Positions 1-7,014 of a DNA stretch of 16,422 nucleotides are shown piece after piece. This DNA comes from WVXT01 sp964403285 (GTDB lineage Bacteria > UBA6262 > WVXT01): positions 1 to 16,422 of the forward strand of contig CAYOFG010000032.1 of NCBI GenBank assembly GCA_964403285.1, in the 5' to 3' direction. The notes beneath the pieces were generated by a model, which was given only the letters and a program-made list of their open reading frames with translations, searched no databases and was not told the DNA's origin. Both the position numbers and the translations under genes were made by a program. Position 1 is the stretch's first letter. Each line of letters begins with the position of its first letter.

Positions 1-9
1 CTTGTGCTA

Positions 10-84
10 TGGCGTCCCCGAGGGGATTTGAACCCCTGCTGCCACCTTGAAAGGGTGGTGACCTAACCACTAGTCGACGGGGAC
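10..84 (-). tRNA. tRNA-Glu (anticodon UUC), CCA encoded
   Basis: Read on the minus strand this folds as a complete cloverleaf. The acceptor strands GTCCCCG and CGGGGAC pair perfectly. The anticodon loop CTTTCAA sits in a CCACC/GGTGG stem and gives anticodon TTC. The T arm AGGGG-TTCAAAT-CCCCT is canonical. The discriminator is G at 13, and CCA is encoded at 12-10. The D arm (TAGTGGTTAGG) is typical of bacterial tRNA-Glu. A copy of its 5' half lies upstream at 212-255. I see no convincing sigma70 promoter directly upstream. Confidence 0.96.
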
Positions 85-150
85 AAATGCTATCTTACTT
101 TACTAATTATTCCTTCCTAAATATCTCACCACTCTTTCTGCGGTGGACCT

Positions 151-211
151 GCCCGCTCACCATCTCGCGGGCGTCGCTGGCTCGTTCCTCCTTATTCGTC
201 GGAACAGCGAC
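151..211. repeat. GC-rich double-hairpin segment beside the tRNA-Glu fragment
   Basis: Two inverted repeats lie back to back. GCCCGC (151-156) pairs with GCGGGC (167-172) across a 10-nt loop. GTCGCT (173-178) plus GTTCC (184-188) pair with GGAAC (201-205) plus AGCGAC (206-211), with a 5-nt bulge. The segment is clearly more GC-rich than its surroundings and abuts the truncated tRNA-Glu copy. It could be part of an inserted repeat. I see no gene in it. Confidence 0.55.
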
Positions 212-255
212 CCTTGAAAGGGTGGTGACCTAACCACTAGTCGACGGGGACAAAT
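212..255 (-). pseudogene. 5'-half fragment of tRNA-Glu (44-bp direct repeat)
   Basis: These 44 bases are identical to 45-88. The repeat covers four bases upstream of the intact tRNA, the acceptor 5' strand, the D arm, and the anticodon loop with TTC up to the first bases of the 3' anticodon stem. After CAAGG the sequence changes to the GC-rich hairpin segment, so variable arm, T arm and acceptor 3' strand are missing. It cannot fold as a tRNA and is a remnant of duplication or recombination. Confidence 0.9.
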
Positions 256-293
256 TCTGTCAAAAACTGAAACAAATAATAATGAAATATTTT

Positions 294-378
294 GTAGTGT
301 AGGGCTTTATGCCCGTCCCGATAAATCGGGACGCCCATAAAGGCTACACTAACTTACGCCCATGAAGGGCTACACTAC
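294..378 (-). repeat. Compound GTAG-headed palindrome (REP-like), overlapping the UbiA stop
   Basis: A long palindrome has outer arms at 295-311 and 336-351 (TAGTGTAG...TTTATG and its near complement). Its inner perfect stem is GTCCCGAT (315-322) with ATCGGGAC (325-332) around a 2-nt loop. A second, shorter GTAG-headed hairpin follows: GTAG at 373-370, with GCCC/GGGC arms at 358-361 and 367-370. The last GTAG (378-375) contains the TAG stop of the UbiA-like gene. There is no T-run on the minus strand, so this is not a classic terminator. GTAG at the foot of a hairpin is the hallmark of REP elements tied to RAYT transposases; that assignment is inferred. Confidence 0.75.
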
Positions 379-1250
379 CTGATTTTGAAAAAAATTATTG
401 CGCCACAAAAAATCGCCCAGATTATAACAGTAAACAATAATGGAATGTCCGTAAGGAAATTTTCTGTGGGACTACTACTTTCCCCTTTATGATAAATAAG
501 ATATTGGTACCTGAAAATACCATATAAAACTATTGGCAACGATAGAAATAACTTGTTTCCAAATTTGGCAGTTGTTTCCTGGTCTATCGTATAGAACAAG
601 TAAGTAATAACAGTTAAAGAACTTACTATATTTATCATAGTATCCAAAAAATATGGGTTATAATGGGACAATACTGCTCTATGAGAAACAAAACCTTCTC
701 CCAATTCTATTATTTCTGCTCTTCTTTTGGTAAACCCTAAGAAAAGAGAGAGGGTAAAACCGCATAATAGTATCCATTTGGACATATATATATTTGTAGC
801 AACTGAGCCAGCCACTATTCTCAATACGAATCCTAATGCGATTATGAATACATCTATGATAACAATATTCTTGAGATAAACAGAATAGAGTATATTAATT
901 CCTATGTATGTTAATACTACAAAGACAAATCCTATATTGGAAAAAAAGCCTAAGAATAGACTCACTAATCCTAAAACAACAGAAATCAGGTACGCAGTAG
1001 GGACATTTATCTCTCCCGAGGCTAATGGACGATGTTTTTTTACTGGGTGGAGTCTGTCACCTTGTAAATCCATAATGTCATTAAATGCGTACATACTGCT
1101 TGCTGCAAAACAAAAACTGACAAATGCTATACTGGCAATTATTAACCTTTCCGGAGTGAACATCTGCAAGCCGAACAATAGTGGTAAAAACAAAAATAAA
1201 TTCTTTACCCAATGTTTTGGCCTTATCAACTTTACATAATTTTTTATCAT
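375..1250 (-). CDS. UbiA-family prenyltransferase, decaprenyl-phosphate phosphoribosyltransferase (DPPR synthase)-like
   Basis: This 291-residue integral membrane protein belongs to the UbiA superfamily. The first Asp-rich motif is NDIMDLQGD at 57-65, followed by the R/K-rich stretch HPVKKHRPLASG. The loop FTKRRAE (173-179) and the C-terminal SPTENFLTDIPLL (260-272) resemble the DPPR-synthase subfamily (Rv3806c type) more than quinone or haem UbiA enzymes. Members of that subfamily transfer phosphoribose from PRPP to polyprenyl phosphate in the membrane, making a precursor of lipid-linked pentose donors. The ATG has the Shine-Dalgarno AGAGGG about 7 nt upstream. It is the last gene of a three-gene operon, 37 bp after the DUF362 gene. 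Its TAG stop lies in a GTAG palindrome. Substrate is inferred from subfamily resemblance only. Confidence 0.85.
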   Translation of the reverse strand: MIKNYVKLIRPKHWVKNLFLFLPLLFGLQMFTPERLIIASIAFVSFCFAASSMYAFNDIMDLQGDRLHPVKKHRPLASGEINVPTAYLISVVLGLVSLFLGFFSNIGFVFVVLTYIGINILYSVYLKNIVIIDVFIIALGFVLRIVAGSVATNIYMSKWILLCGFTLSLFLGFTKRRAEIIELGEGFVSHRAVLSHYNPYFLDTMINIVSSLTVITYLFYTIDQETTAKFGNKLFLSLPIVLYGIFRYQYLIYHKGESSSPTENFLTDIPLLFTVIIWAIFCGAIIFFKIR

Positions 1251-1287
1251 TAATTACCCTCTATTTCAATGTCTTGCAAATTATGTG

Positions 1288-2376
1288 CTAACCGGGATAA
1301 TTCTTAAAAAACCTGCCCCATTTTGTATTTAAAACCTTGTGTCTCTGAATTTTCTTCCCTTTTACCGGCCACCATATATAATCATGATAAAGAAATGAAC
1401 CAAAAACAAATAGATAAACAAGAGGCGTCCTGAAGAGTAGCTTCTGAAATACCTTTAATGGACTAAACCAGAACAAATCACCCACCTTGCTTGCAAGATT
1501 GTCTCCTACCGAGAAAGAAAAGTTCACATTTGAGATATCCTCTCCCACAACTTCTATTTCCTGAATTCTTCCCGCACCCAGGCCATCTTCATGGGCAATG
1601 CGTATATATGGGATAGTCATAGGGTCAAAGCCCATCATTTTAGCTGCCACAGCATCTATGGCTACGCTATCGCTACTTGCAAGGATATAGTCCTTTTCTA
1701 CGGGTATCATTGTCCTCGGTCCCGGGCCAGTTCCACATATAGTGCCGTCCATCACAGCGAAGATACCTGTGTGAATCTCTTTCTGGATAGCCAGCAGGTC
1801 AACAAGAGTTTCGTGGATAACACAATGGGTATAGTGCCTCTTTGTATTCAAAAGCCCACCAAAAGCGTTTTTCATTGCCCCTGTTGTCGTGGTATAAATA
1901 TGGGTCTTTACTGTTGGCAGATGGATGATGTTTTTGCCAATAAAGTATTCAGGCACCCTAATACCTTCAGCATAAACTTTGTCCAGTACCCGCATTCTTG
2001 TTTTTGGCTTATAGTCAATCCACTGGATATCCTCGGGAATAAAATTGTATCTTTCCTCTATCTTATACTTTTTGTAGACAGGGGCAAGTTTATTCATCAC
2101 CTGACCCTTGTAGGCATTAGTGACTACTGTATTATTATGGACAGCGCTGATGTCCCTATAACCGGCGCTAATTAATGCCCGGATTGTTCCCTCTAACTGC
2201 CACGGCGTAGTATTGGCACTAATATAAGGGAAGTGCCACGATATGTTATCCTTTAATATGGTTGCCTTATCTTTGGGAAGCGCATATTCAAAATCTGCCA
2301 TTCCTAACAGGTTCTGCATGTCCTGAAGCGCAGTTTCCGGAGTAGTTTTTAGAACAGCAACCTTTGATTTATTCAT
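1288..2376 (-). CDS. DUF362 domain-containing protein
   Basis: This 362-residue protein is recognisable as DUF362 from GAMKNAFGG (166-174), the MDG...GxGP segment (209-219), and SSDSVAIDAVAAKMMGFDP (234-252). Biochemical function is not established for most members. Many DUF362 proteins carry a ferredoxin-like Cys cluster; this one has only isolated cysteines (for example C185 and C214), so no Fe-S site is visible. The C-terminal ~75 residues include an aromatic/hydrophobic stretch near 316-336 that could be a membrane anchor, followed by a basic tail. The ATG at 2376 lacks a strong Shine-Dalgarno. It lies 22 bp after the glycosyltransferase gene and 37 bp before the UbiA-like gene, so translation may depend on operon coupling. 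A part in the same lipid-linked sugar pathway is inference from position. Confidence 0.88.
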   Translation of the reverse strand: MNKSKVAVLKTTPETALQDMQNLLGMADFEYALPKDKATILKDNISWHFPYISANTTPWQLEGTIRALISAGYRDISAVHNNTVVTNAYKGQVMNKLAPVYKKYKIEERYNFIPEDIQWIDYKPKTRMRVLDKVYAEGIRVPEYFIGKNIIHLPTVKTHIYTTTTGAMKNAFGGLLNTKRHYTHCVIHETLVDLLAIQKEIHTGIFAVMDGTICGTGPGPRTMIPVEKDYILASSDSVAIDAVAAKMMGFDPMTIPYIRIAHEDGLGAGRIQEIEVVGEDISNVNFSFSVGDNLASKVGDLFWFSPLKVFQKLLFRTPLVYLFVFGSFLYHDYIWWPVKGKKIQRHKVLNTKWGRFFKNYPG

Positions 2377-2398
2377 ACTTATCGAGTTACTGTGGGAT

Positions 2399-3937
2399 TC
2401 AATCTATTGAATCCATTTTCTCTTCAAATCCTTTAAAATTATAGCAACGCCAGATAGAAAATTTTTTTATAACTTCACCGTCTCTGGTAATTTCAAAAAC
2501 GGGTTCTTTTCTAATCTCGTCAAAAACAGGACTTAGCTTCTCAATATAGCTGCCTTCGTTCTCTCCTCCTTTAACAAAAATAGCATCTTTTCCAATAAGA
2601 GAATCGAAATCTGACCAGTAGCGATAAGAATGTCCATGGGGGGTGGACTGACCTATTGAATAGGTCTCATATTGATTGTCGGTATAGAAAGCAACATAAC
2701 TTGCTAAAGCATAACCTCTGCACAATATGAATGTATCCTCAGGCATCTCTTTCTTTATCATGCTTACCTTCTTGCCCAAATCCTTCATCCAGCCAGAAAA
2801 GAATACTTCCAATCCTTTTGGGCCGCCTCTTTTACTGTTTATAATTGATGTGAGAATTTTCGGATAAACAGGTACAACGTGTACGAAAACCGTCATAAGA
2901 ATTGCCAAAGAGACAATTGCAATCCACAGGGTTCTATAAACTTTTTTCCTCCCCTGACCAAAAAATAATATTGCCATAGCTATAAAGGCTGTAAAATAAC
3001 CACAAGAGACCCAGTGCGGAGCTACGCGATCAAACCAGCTATATATTCCGAAAATCAAGAGAACTACTACTGAAGTAAAGAATAAAAAAAGAGACTTATC
3101 ATCATTATTTTTAAATCCTCTATATCCGCTATTGATTATCCCTGCCAGGCAACCTATAAATAGAAATGGCGAGAGGATAAAAGCTTGACCTCCGAAATAT
3201 TCGAGAAAATATTTAAATTTGAGTGAAGCATCACTGGAAATATATCTCATTCCTAAATTATACTTAAATGTCACCCAGCCCCGGGAAGCATTCCAGATGA
3301 TAACAGGACTGAACACCAAAAGTGATAGGAAAAGTGCTAAATACGGTTCTTTACGCATTAGCCATTTTCTCTTTTCTTTAGAGAATAATAAAAATAAGAA
3401 TACTGAAATGGGAATGGAAATAGAGATAAATTTTGTAAGAAACGAAAAACCCAAAGCTAATCCAGAAAGCCACCACCAGTATTGCTTCCGGGAATTTGTC
3501 GCTTTATAAACAAAATAAAGAGTGAGCATCCAGAAGATTGCCAGAGGAGCATCGGTAGCAGTGATAACAGCTCCTACAGCAAAAATGGGAGCGATATTTA
3601 CCAGAAGACCCGACCAGAAAGCTACCCTCTCATCCTGAAACATCTCCTTGGCTAGAAGATAAACAAGAATTGTTGTCCCTAAAATCAAAACTATAGGAGC
3701 CAATCTCACTGTAAGTAATGTGCTTTTAAACAGAGTAAAAAGAGCTACAATAACCGCAGTCATAGGAGGATGTTCATAATAAGATAAATCAAGATGGCGA
3801 GACCATTGCCAGAAATAAGCTTCATCGGCAGACAGGGGCAAGAGCCGAGCATAGATTAAACGAAAGATAGTGAGTACTGCTAATATACAAATAAATGTAA
3901 TCCTGTAAGCTTTAATATTATAGTCTTCCTCACCCAT
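2399..3937 (-). CDS. GT-C glycosyltransferase, GT39/GT83 (ArnT/PMT_2-like)
   Basis: This 512-residue polytopic membrane protein is of the ArnT/dolichyl-phosphate-mannose transferase type. The first periplasmic loop carries the catalytic-type Asp-Glu pair in SADEAYFW (D38, E39), then DLSYYEHPPM (50-59). A second conserved acidic site is TATDAPL (126-132). Multiple hydrophobic helices run to about residue 355. A soluble C-terminal domain (about 370-512) follows, as in other PMT_2 proteins. Such enzymes move a sugar from a polyprenyl-phosphate carrier to an acceptor on the outer face of the membrane. The ATG is preceded by AAGGAAG at good spacing. It is first in an operon with DUF362 and a DPPR-synthase-like protein, which suggests a polyprenyl-phospho-pentose as donor. 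Actual donor and acceptor are unknown. Confidence 0.87.
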   Translation of the reverse strand: MGEEDYNIKAYRITFICILAVLTIFRLIYARLLPLSADEAYFWQWSRHLDLSYYEHPPMTAVIVALFTLFKSTLLTVRLAPIVLILGTTILVYLLAKEMFQDERVAFWSGLLVNIAPIFAVGAVITATDAPLAIFWMLTLYFVYKATNSRKQYWWWLSGLALGFSFLTKFISISIPISVFLFLLFSKEKRKWLMRKEPYLALFLSLLVFSPVIIWNASRGWVTFKYNLGMRYISSDASLKFKYFLEYFGGQAFILSPFLFIGCLAGIINSGYRGFKNNDDKSLFLFFTSVVVLLIFGIYSWFDRVAPHWVSCGYFTAFIAMAILFFGQGRKKVYRTLWIAIVSLAILMTVFVHVVPVYPKILTSIINSKRGGPKGLEVFFSGWMKDLGKKVSMIKKEMPEDTFILCRGYALASYVAFYTDNQYETYSIGQSTPHGHSYRYWSDFDSLIGKDAIFVKGGENEGSYIEKLSPVFDEIRKEPVFEITRDGEVIKKFSIWRCYNFKGFEEKMDSID

Positions 3938-3974
3938 CTTATCTTCCTTTTAGACTGGACTTTGTTTATCTTCT

Positions 3975-4051
3975 TGGTGAGCCGAGCGTGAATCGAACAC
4001 GCGACCAACGGCTTAAAAGGCCGCTGCTCTACCTAGCTGAGCTACCGGCTC
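3975..4051 (-). tRNA. tRNA-Lys (anticodon UUU), CCA encoded
   Basis: A complete 77-nt cloverleaf on the minus strand. The acceptor strands GAGCCGG and TCGGCTC pair with one G-U. The anticodon loop CTTTTAA in a GCGGC/GCCGT stem gives anticodon TTT. The T arm CGTG-TTCGATT-CACG is canonical, and discriminator A is followed by encoded CCA (3977-3975). It lies 35 bp after serA and 37 bp before the glycosyltransferase gene, in the same direction, so it may be processed from a longer transcript. A short hairpin (TTCCAC/GTGGAA, 4058-4072) sits between serA and this tRNA without a T-run. Confidence 0.96.
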
Positions 4052-4086
4052 ATCAGCTTCCACTCCGTGGAATCCTCTCAAGTGAA

Positions 4087-5667
4087 TTAGAGGTTTACCA
4101 TTTTTACTTCCACAATTTCGGATATCCCCTCTATCTCTTTTAAAACCTCTTTTGAAATATCACAATCTACATTGATGACTGTTAGTGCTTTCCCACCAAC
4201 TATTTTTCTCCCCACCTGCATAGCGGCTATATTAATCTTTCTATTTCCTAAAATCGTTCCTATTTTACCGATTACTCCCGGCTTGTCCAGATTTGAACAG
4301 AGCAGCATATACCCTTCAGGAACAACGTCCAAATCGAACTCGCCAATCCTTACCAGACGGGGTTCCTTCTTCCCCAAAAGAGTCCCGGCTACTATGTTTT
4401 CTCCTTTTTCTGTCATTATCTCCACTACTATTAAATTAGCAAAATCTTCCACTTTGCTCACTTTAGACTCGGTAACTCTAATCCCTCGTTCCTCGGCAAT
4501 CAAAGGAGCGTTAATAAAATTGATTTCCTGTTCCAAAATTGGCTCCAGAAGTCCCTTAAGCAGCGCAATAGTCAAAGGCTTGATATCGTGACGCAGAATC
4601 TCTCCCGAGTATTGGATTCCAATCTGAGTAAATCCTCCCTCGCTTATCTGTCCTTGTAACCTTCCTAATTTCTCGCAAAGATTAATATAGGGACCCAAAG
4701 TCTTCATTTTCTCAGGGTCTAATTCCGGCATATTGACTGCATTGCGAACAACACCATTCTTAAGAAAATCCAAAACTTGCAGAGCAATATCTCTTGACAC
4801 ATTAATCTGAGCCTCTTCCGTGGAAGCTCCTAAATGTGGTGTAACAATTATATTGTCCAAACCCAGAACAGGACTATCAAAAGGTGGCTCCTTTTCAAAA
4901 ACATCGAGAGCTGCTCCGCCAACCTTACCTGACTTCACCGCTTCTGCCAGGGCAGCTTCATCTATGATTCCCCCACGAGCACAATTAATAATTCTCACCC
5001 CTTCCTTCATTTGACTGATAGTTTCTTTATTAATTATGTGTTTAGTCTCAGGAGTTGATGGAACATGGATTGTTATGTAGTCTGCCTGTTTAATAAGTTC
5101 CGGAAAACTAACCAATTTAACGCCCATCTCTCGCGCGTGGGTTTTAGAAATATAGGGGTCGTAAGCTATTATCTCCATCCCGAAAGACTGTGCCCTTTTG
5201 GCAACTTCCCCTCCGATTCTACCCAGGCCGACTATACCCAGGGTCTTTTTGAAAATTTCGGTTCCTAAGAATTTTTTCTTTTCCCACTGTTTACTCTTCA
5301 AGGATATGTTAGCCTGGGGAATACACCGGGATAATGCTAAGAGCATGCTCATTGTATGTTCTGCTGCAGAAATGGTATTTCCCCCAGGCGTATTCATTAC
5401 CAGGATGCCCTTTTTACTTGCCGCCTCAACATCAATATTGTCCACTCCTACTCCCGCTCTTCCGATGACTTTTAAATTCTTTGCTGCGTCAATTATCTCT
5501 TTTGTCACCTTAGTTGCACTGCGTACAAGAAGAGCGTCATACTCGCTGATCTGTTTTATCAACTCCCGCAATTCCAGTTTGAGCTTCACATCAACTGTTA
5601 TATTGGGGCTTTCCCTCAATAACTCTATACCTTCTTCAGCTAAATTATCGCTAACTAATATCTTCAC
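4087..5667 (-). CDS. serA: D-3-phosphoglycerate dehydrogenase, long form
   Basis: A cytosolic 526-residue enzyme oxidising 3-phosphoglycerate to 3-phosphohydroxypyruvate with NAD, the first step of serine synthesis. The Rossmann motif GLGRIGGEVAKR lies at 147-158. The catalytic triad residues of D-2-hydroxyacid dehydrogenases are R231 (NCARGG), E260 (FEKEPP) and H278 (TPHLGAST). After the catalytic core come an intervening ASB-type domain (about 320-450) and a C-terminal ACT domain (about 453-526, LDKPGVIGKIG), which in this family binds serine for feedback control. The length fits the long, ACT-bearing form. The start is GTG with a perfect AAGGAGG 5 nt upstream. It is 68 bp downstream of a class V aminotransferase gene that probably carries out the next step. 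Confidence 0.96.
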   Translation of the reverse strand: MKILVSDNLAEEGIELLRESPNITVDVKLKLELRELIKQISEYDALLVRSATKVTKEIIDAAKNLKVIGRAGVGVDNIDVEAASKKGILVMNTPGGNTISAAEHTMSMLLALSRCIPQANISLKSKQWEKKKFLGTEIFKKTLGIVGLGRIGGEVAKRAQSFGMEIIAYDPYISKTHAREMGVKLVSFPELIKQADYITIHVPSTPETKHIINKETISQMKEGVRIINCARGGIIDEAALAEAVKSGKVGGAALDVFEKEPPFDSPVLGLDNIIVTPHLGASTEEAQINVSRDIALQVLDFLKNGVVRNAVNMPELDPEKMKTLGPYINLCEKLGRLQGQISEGGFTQIGIQYSGEILRHDIKPLTIALLKGLLEPILEQEINFINAPLIAEERGIRVTESKVSKVEDFANLIVVEIMTEKGENIVAGTLLGKKEPRLVRIGEFDLDVVPEGYMLLCSNLDKPGVIGKIGTILGNRKINIAAMQVGRKIVGGKALTVINVDCDISKEVLKEIEGISEIVEVKMVNL

Positions 5668-5672
5668 GAAAA

Positions 5673-5679
5673 CCTCCTT
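5673..5679 (-). promoter_or_regulatory. Ribosome-binding site fixing the GTG start of serA
   Basis: The minus strand reads AAGGAGG, then TTTTC, then GTG. This perfect Shine-Dalgarno at 5-nt spacing decides the non-ATG start at 5667. Confidence 0.85.
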
Positions 5680-5685
5680 ATGAAC

Positions 5686-5735
5686 GCAGACTAAAGTCTG
5701 CTACTCCAAACGCTCCGATGAATCGGAGCGACTAC
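5686..5735 (-). repeat. Tandem pair of GTAG-headed hairpins (REP-like)
   Basis: On the minus strand the first hairpin is GTAG (735-732 of 5xxx), one T, arms CGCTCCGAT/ATCGGAGCG (5722-5730 and 5711-5719) and a 2-nt loop. The second is GTAG (5704-5701) with arms CAGACT/AGTCTG and a TT loop (5686-5701). Both point the same way and fill the space between the aminotransferase stop and the serA ribosome-binding site. The first GTAG directly follows the TAG stop of the aminotransferase. No T-run follows, so a transcription stop is unlikely. Confidence 0.8.
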
Positions 5736-6866
5736 CTATTTCAGGAATTTTTTCTCTGCGGCAGCTATTCCTTTTCCTACTTCGAATTTATATCCTAATT
5801 TACTTAATGCTATTTCCAGAGCGGAAAGCCCGATGATTACATCAAATCTATCCATATAGCCCAGATGGGCAATGCGGAAAATCTTACCTTTGTATTCTCT
5901 CTGACCATCAGCAATTCCAACCCCATACTCTTCAAGCATCATTCTAACCAGGCGCGAACCATCAATTCCCTCTGGAACCTTGATGGCTGTAACCACATTA
6001 CAGGGAACTTCTGCGAAGAGCTCTAAACCGATTGCCTCCACTCCTGCTCTCGTAGCAGAGGCCATAATTGCATGGCGTTGTAAGATTTTCTCCAGTCCTT
6101 CTTCCTTTATCATTTTTAAAGACTCTTGCAGTCCCAAAACTAAACTTACTGCCGAAGTATAAGGTGTCTCTCCTTCCTGGAGAGATTTCTTGTATGCTTT
6201 AAAGTTCCAGTAAAACTTTGGCAATTTAGAATTTTCTACAAGTTTCCAGGCCTTCTGGCTAATACTCACAAAAGCCAATCCCGGAGGAAGCATCAACCCT
6301 TTTTGAGAACCACTGGCAACTACATCTACATTCCACTTATCAGTCTTCAAATCCTGTCCTCCTAGCCCACTCACTGCATCCACCACCAAAACAGCCTCCG
6401 TTCTTGCTACTATCTTGCCAATCGATTCAATGTCGTTAACCACTCCCGTTGAGGTTTCCGTGCTTTGTGTAAATACAGCTTTTATCTCTGGCATCTCTTT
6501 CAATTTCTTTTCCACATCTTGGGGCTTGGCAACTCTACCCCAGGGATATTCAATAACTTCCGGCTTGATTCCAAACGAGTTAATAATATCTACCCATCTT
6601 CTACCAAATGCACCAGTGTTAACCACGAGAACTTTGTCTTGTGGAGAGAGGAGGTTGGCCACGCAGGCCTCCATCGCGCCCGTCCCTGAAGCTGTAAAAA
6701 TAAGAACATCGTTTTTTGTTTGAAATATGTATTTGAGTCCTTCTATATCGTCGGAAAGAGCCCGACCATACTCGGGAGTTCTGTGATGAATAATTGGCTG
6801 CGCTGAAGCCAAAAGTACTCTCTCCGGAACTGGAGTAGGACCTGGCGTTAAAAGATACTTTTTCAT
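5736..6866 (-). CDS. Class V PLP-dependent aminotransferase (alanine/serine-glyoxylate type), probable phosphoserine aminotransferase role
   Basis: A 376-residue fold-type I aminotransferase. The N-terminus LLTPGPTPVPERV is typical of the alanine-glyoxylate/serine-pyruvate group. The segment TASGTGAMEA (58-67) forms the phosphate cup, VVDAVSGLGG (161-170) contains the PLP-pyridine aspartate D163, and SGSQKG (185-190) carries the PLP lysine K189. R331 in FRIAHLGY is the likely substrate-carboxylate arginine. Its neighbour is serA, and no serC-type gene is visible here, so I infer it transaminates 3-phosphohydroxypyruvate to phosphoserine. Glyoxylate or pyruvate transamination remains possible. 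The ATG follows AGGGGGAAG. It begins 140 bp after lon, across a long inverted repeat. Confidence 0.9.
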   Translation of the reverse strand: MKKYLLTPGPTPVPERVLLASAQPIIHHRTPEYGRALSDDIEGLKYIFQTKNDVLIFTASGTGAMEACVANLLSPQDKVLVVNTGAFGRRWVDIINSFGIKPEVIEYPWGRVAKPQDVEKKLKEMPEIKAVFTQSTETSTGVVNDIESIGKIVARTEAVLVVDAVSGLGGQDLKTDKWNVDVVASGSQKGLMLPPGLAFVSISQKAWKLVENSKLPKFYWNFKAYKKSLQEGETPYTSAVSLVLGLQESLKMIKEEGLEKILQRHAIMASATRAGVEAIGLELFAEVPCNVVTAIKVPEGIDGSRLVRMMLEEYGVGIADGQREYKGKIFRIAHLGYMDRFDVIIGLSALEIALSKLGYKFEVGKGIAAAEKKFLK

Positions 6867-6891
6867 TTTTCTTCCCCCTAAATAAAAATTA

Positions 6892-7014
6892 AGAACTAAG
6901 AACTGAAACTAAGATCTCCCAAAAGTAGATGCTTTTTACTTTACCATGTTGGAAATATCCACCGGAGAACAAAATTCCTAAAGAGGTAAATCTTAGTTTT
7001 CGATTCCTAGTTCT
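6892..7014. repeat. Long imperfect inverted repeat (MITE-like) between lon and the aminotransferase gene
   Basis: The left arm (6892-6915) contains AGAACTA, AGAA and GAAACTAAGAT in order. The right arm (6990-7014) is its imperfect reverse complement, with one or two small indels. About 75 bp separate the arms, with a smaller nested repeat AAAGTA/TACTTT (6922-6927, 6937-6942). The right arm runs into the last codon and TAG stop of lon. No ORF lies inside, so it could be a non-autonomous element or a folded RNA between two genes. Confidence 0.7.

Noticed and set aside
45..255. attL/attR pair of an integrative element
   Set aside because: The direct repeats lie only 123 bp apart with no integrase between them, and they hold the 5' rather than the usual 3' half of the tRNA; at most a scar, kept as a finding.
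1591..2175. Plus-strand open frame of 194 codons opposite the DUF362 gene
   Set aside because: It is antisense to a clear family member, lacks recognisable motifs and ribosome-binding site, and all supported genes run on the minus strand.
4058..4093. Terminator after serA
   Set aside because: The hairpins here are short (6 and 5 bp) and no T-run follows on the minus strand; tRNA-Lys begins directly after.
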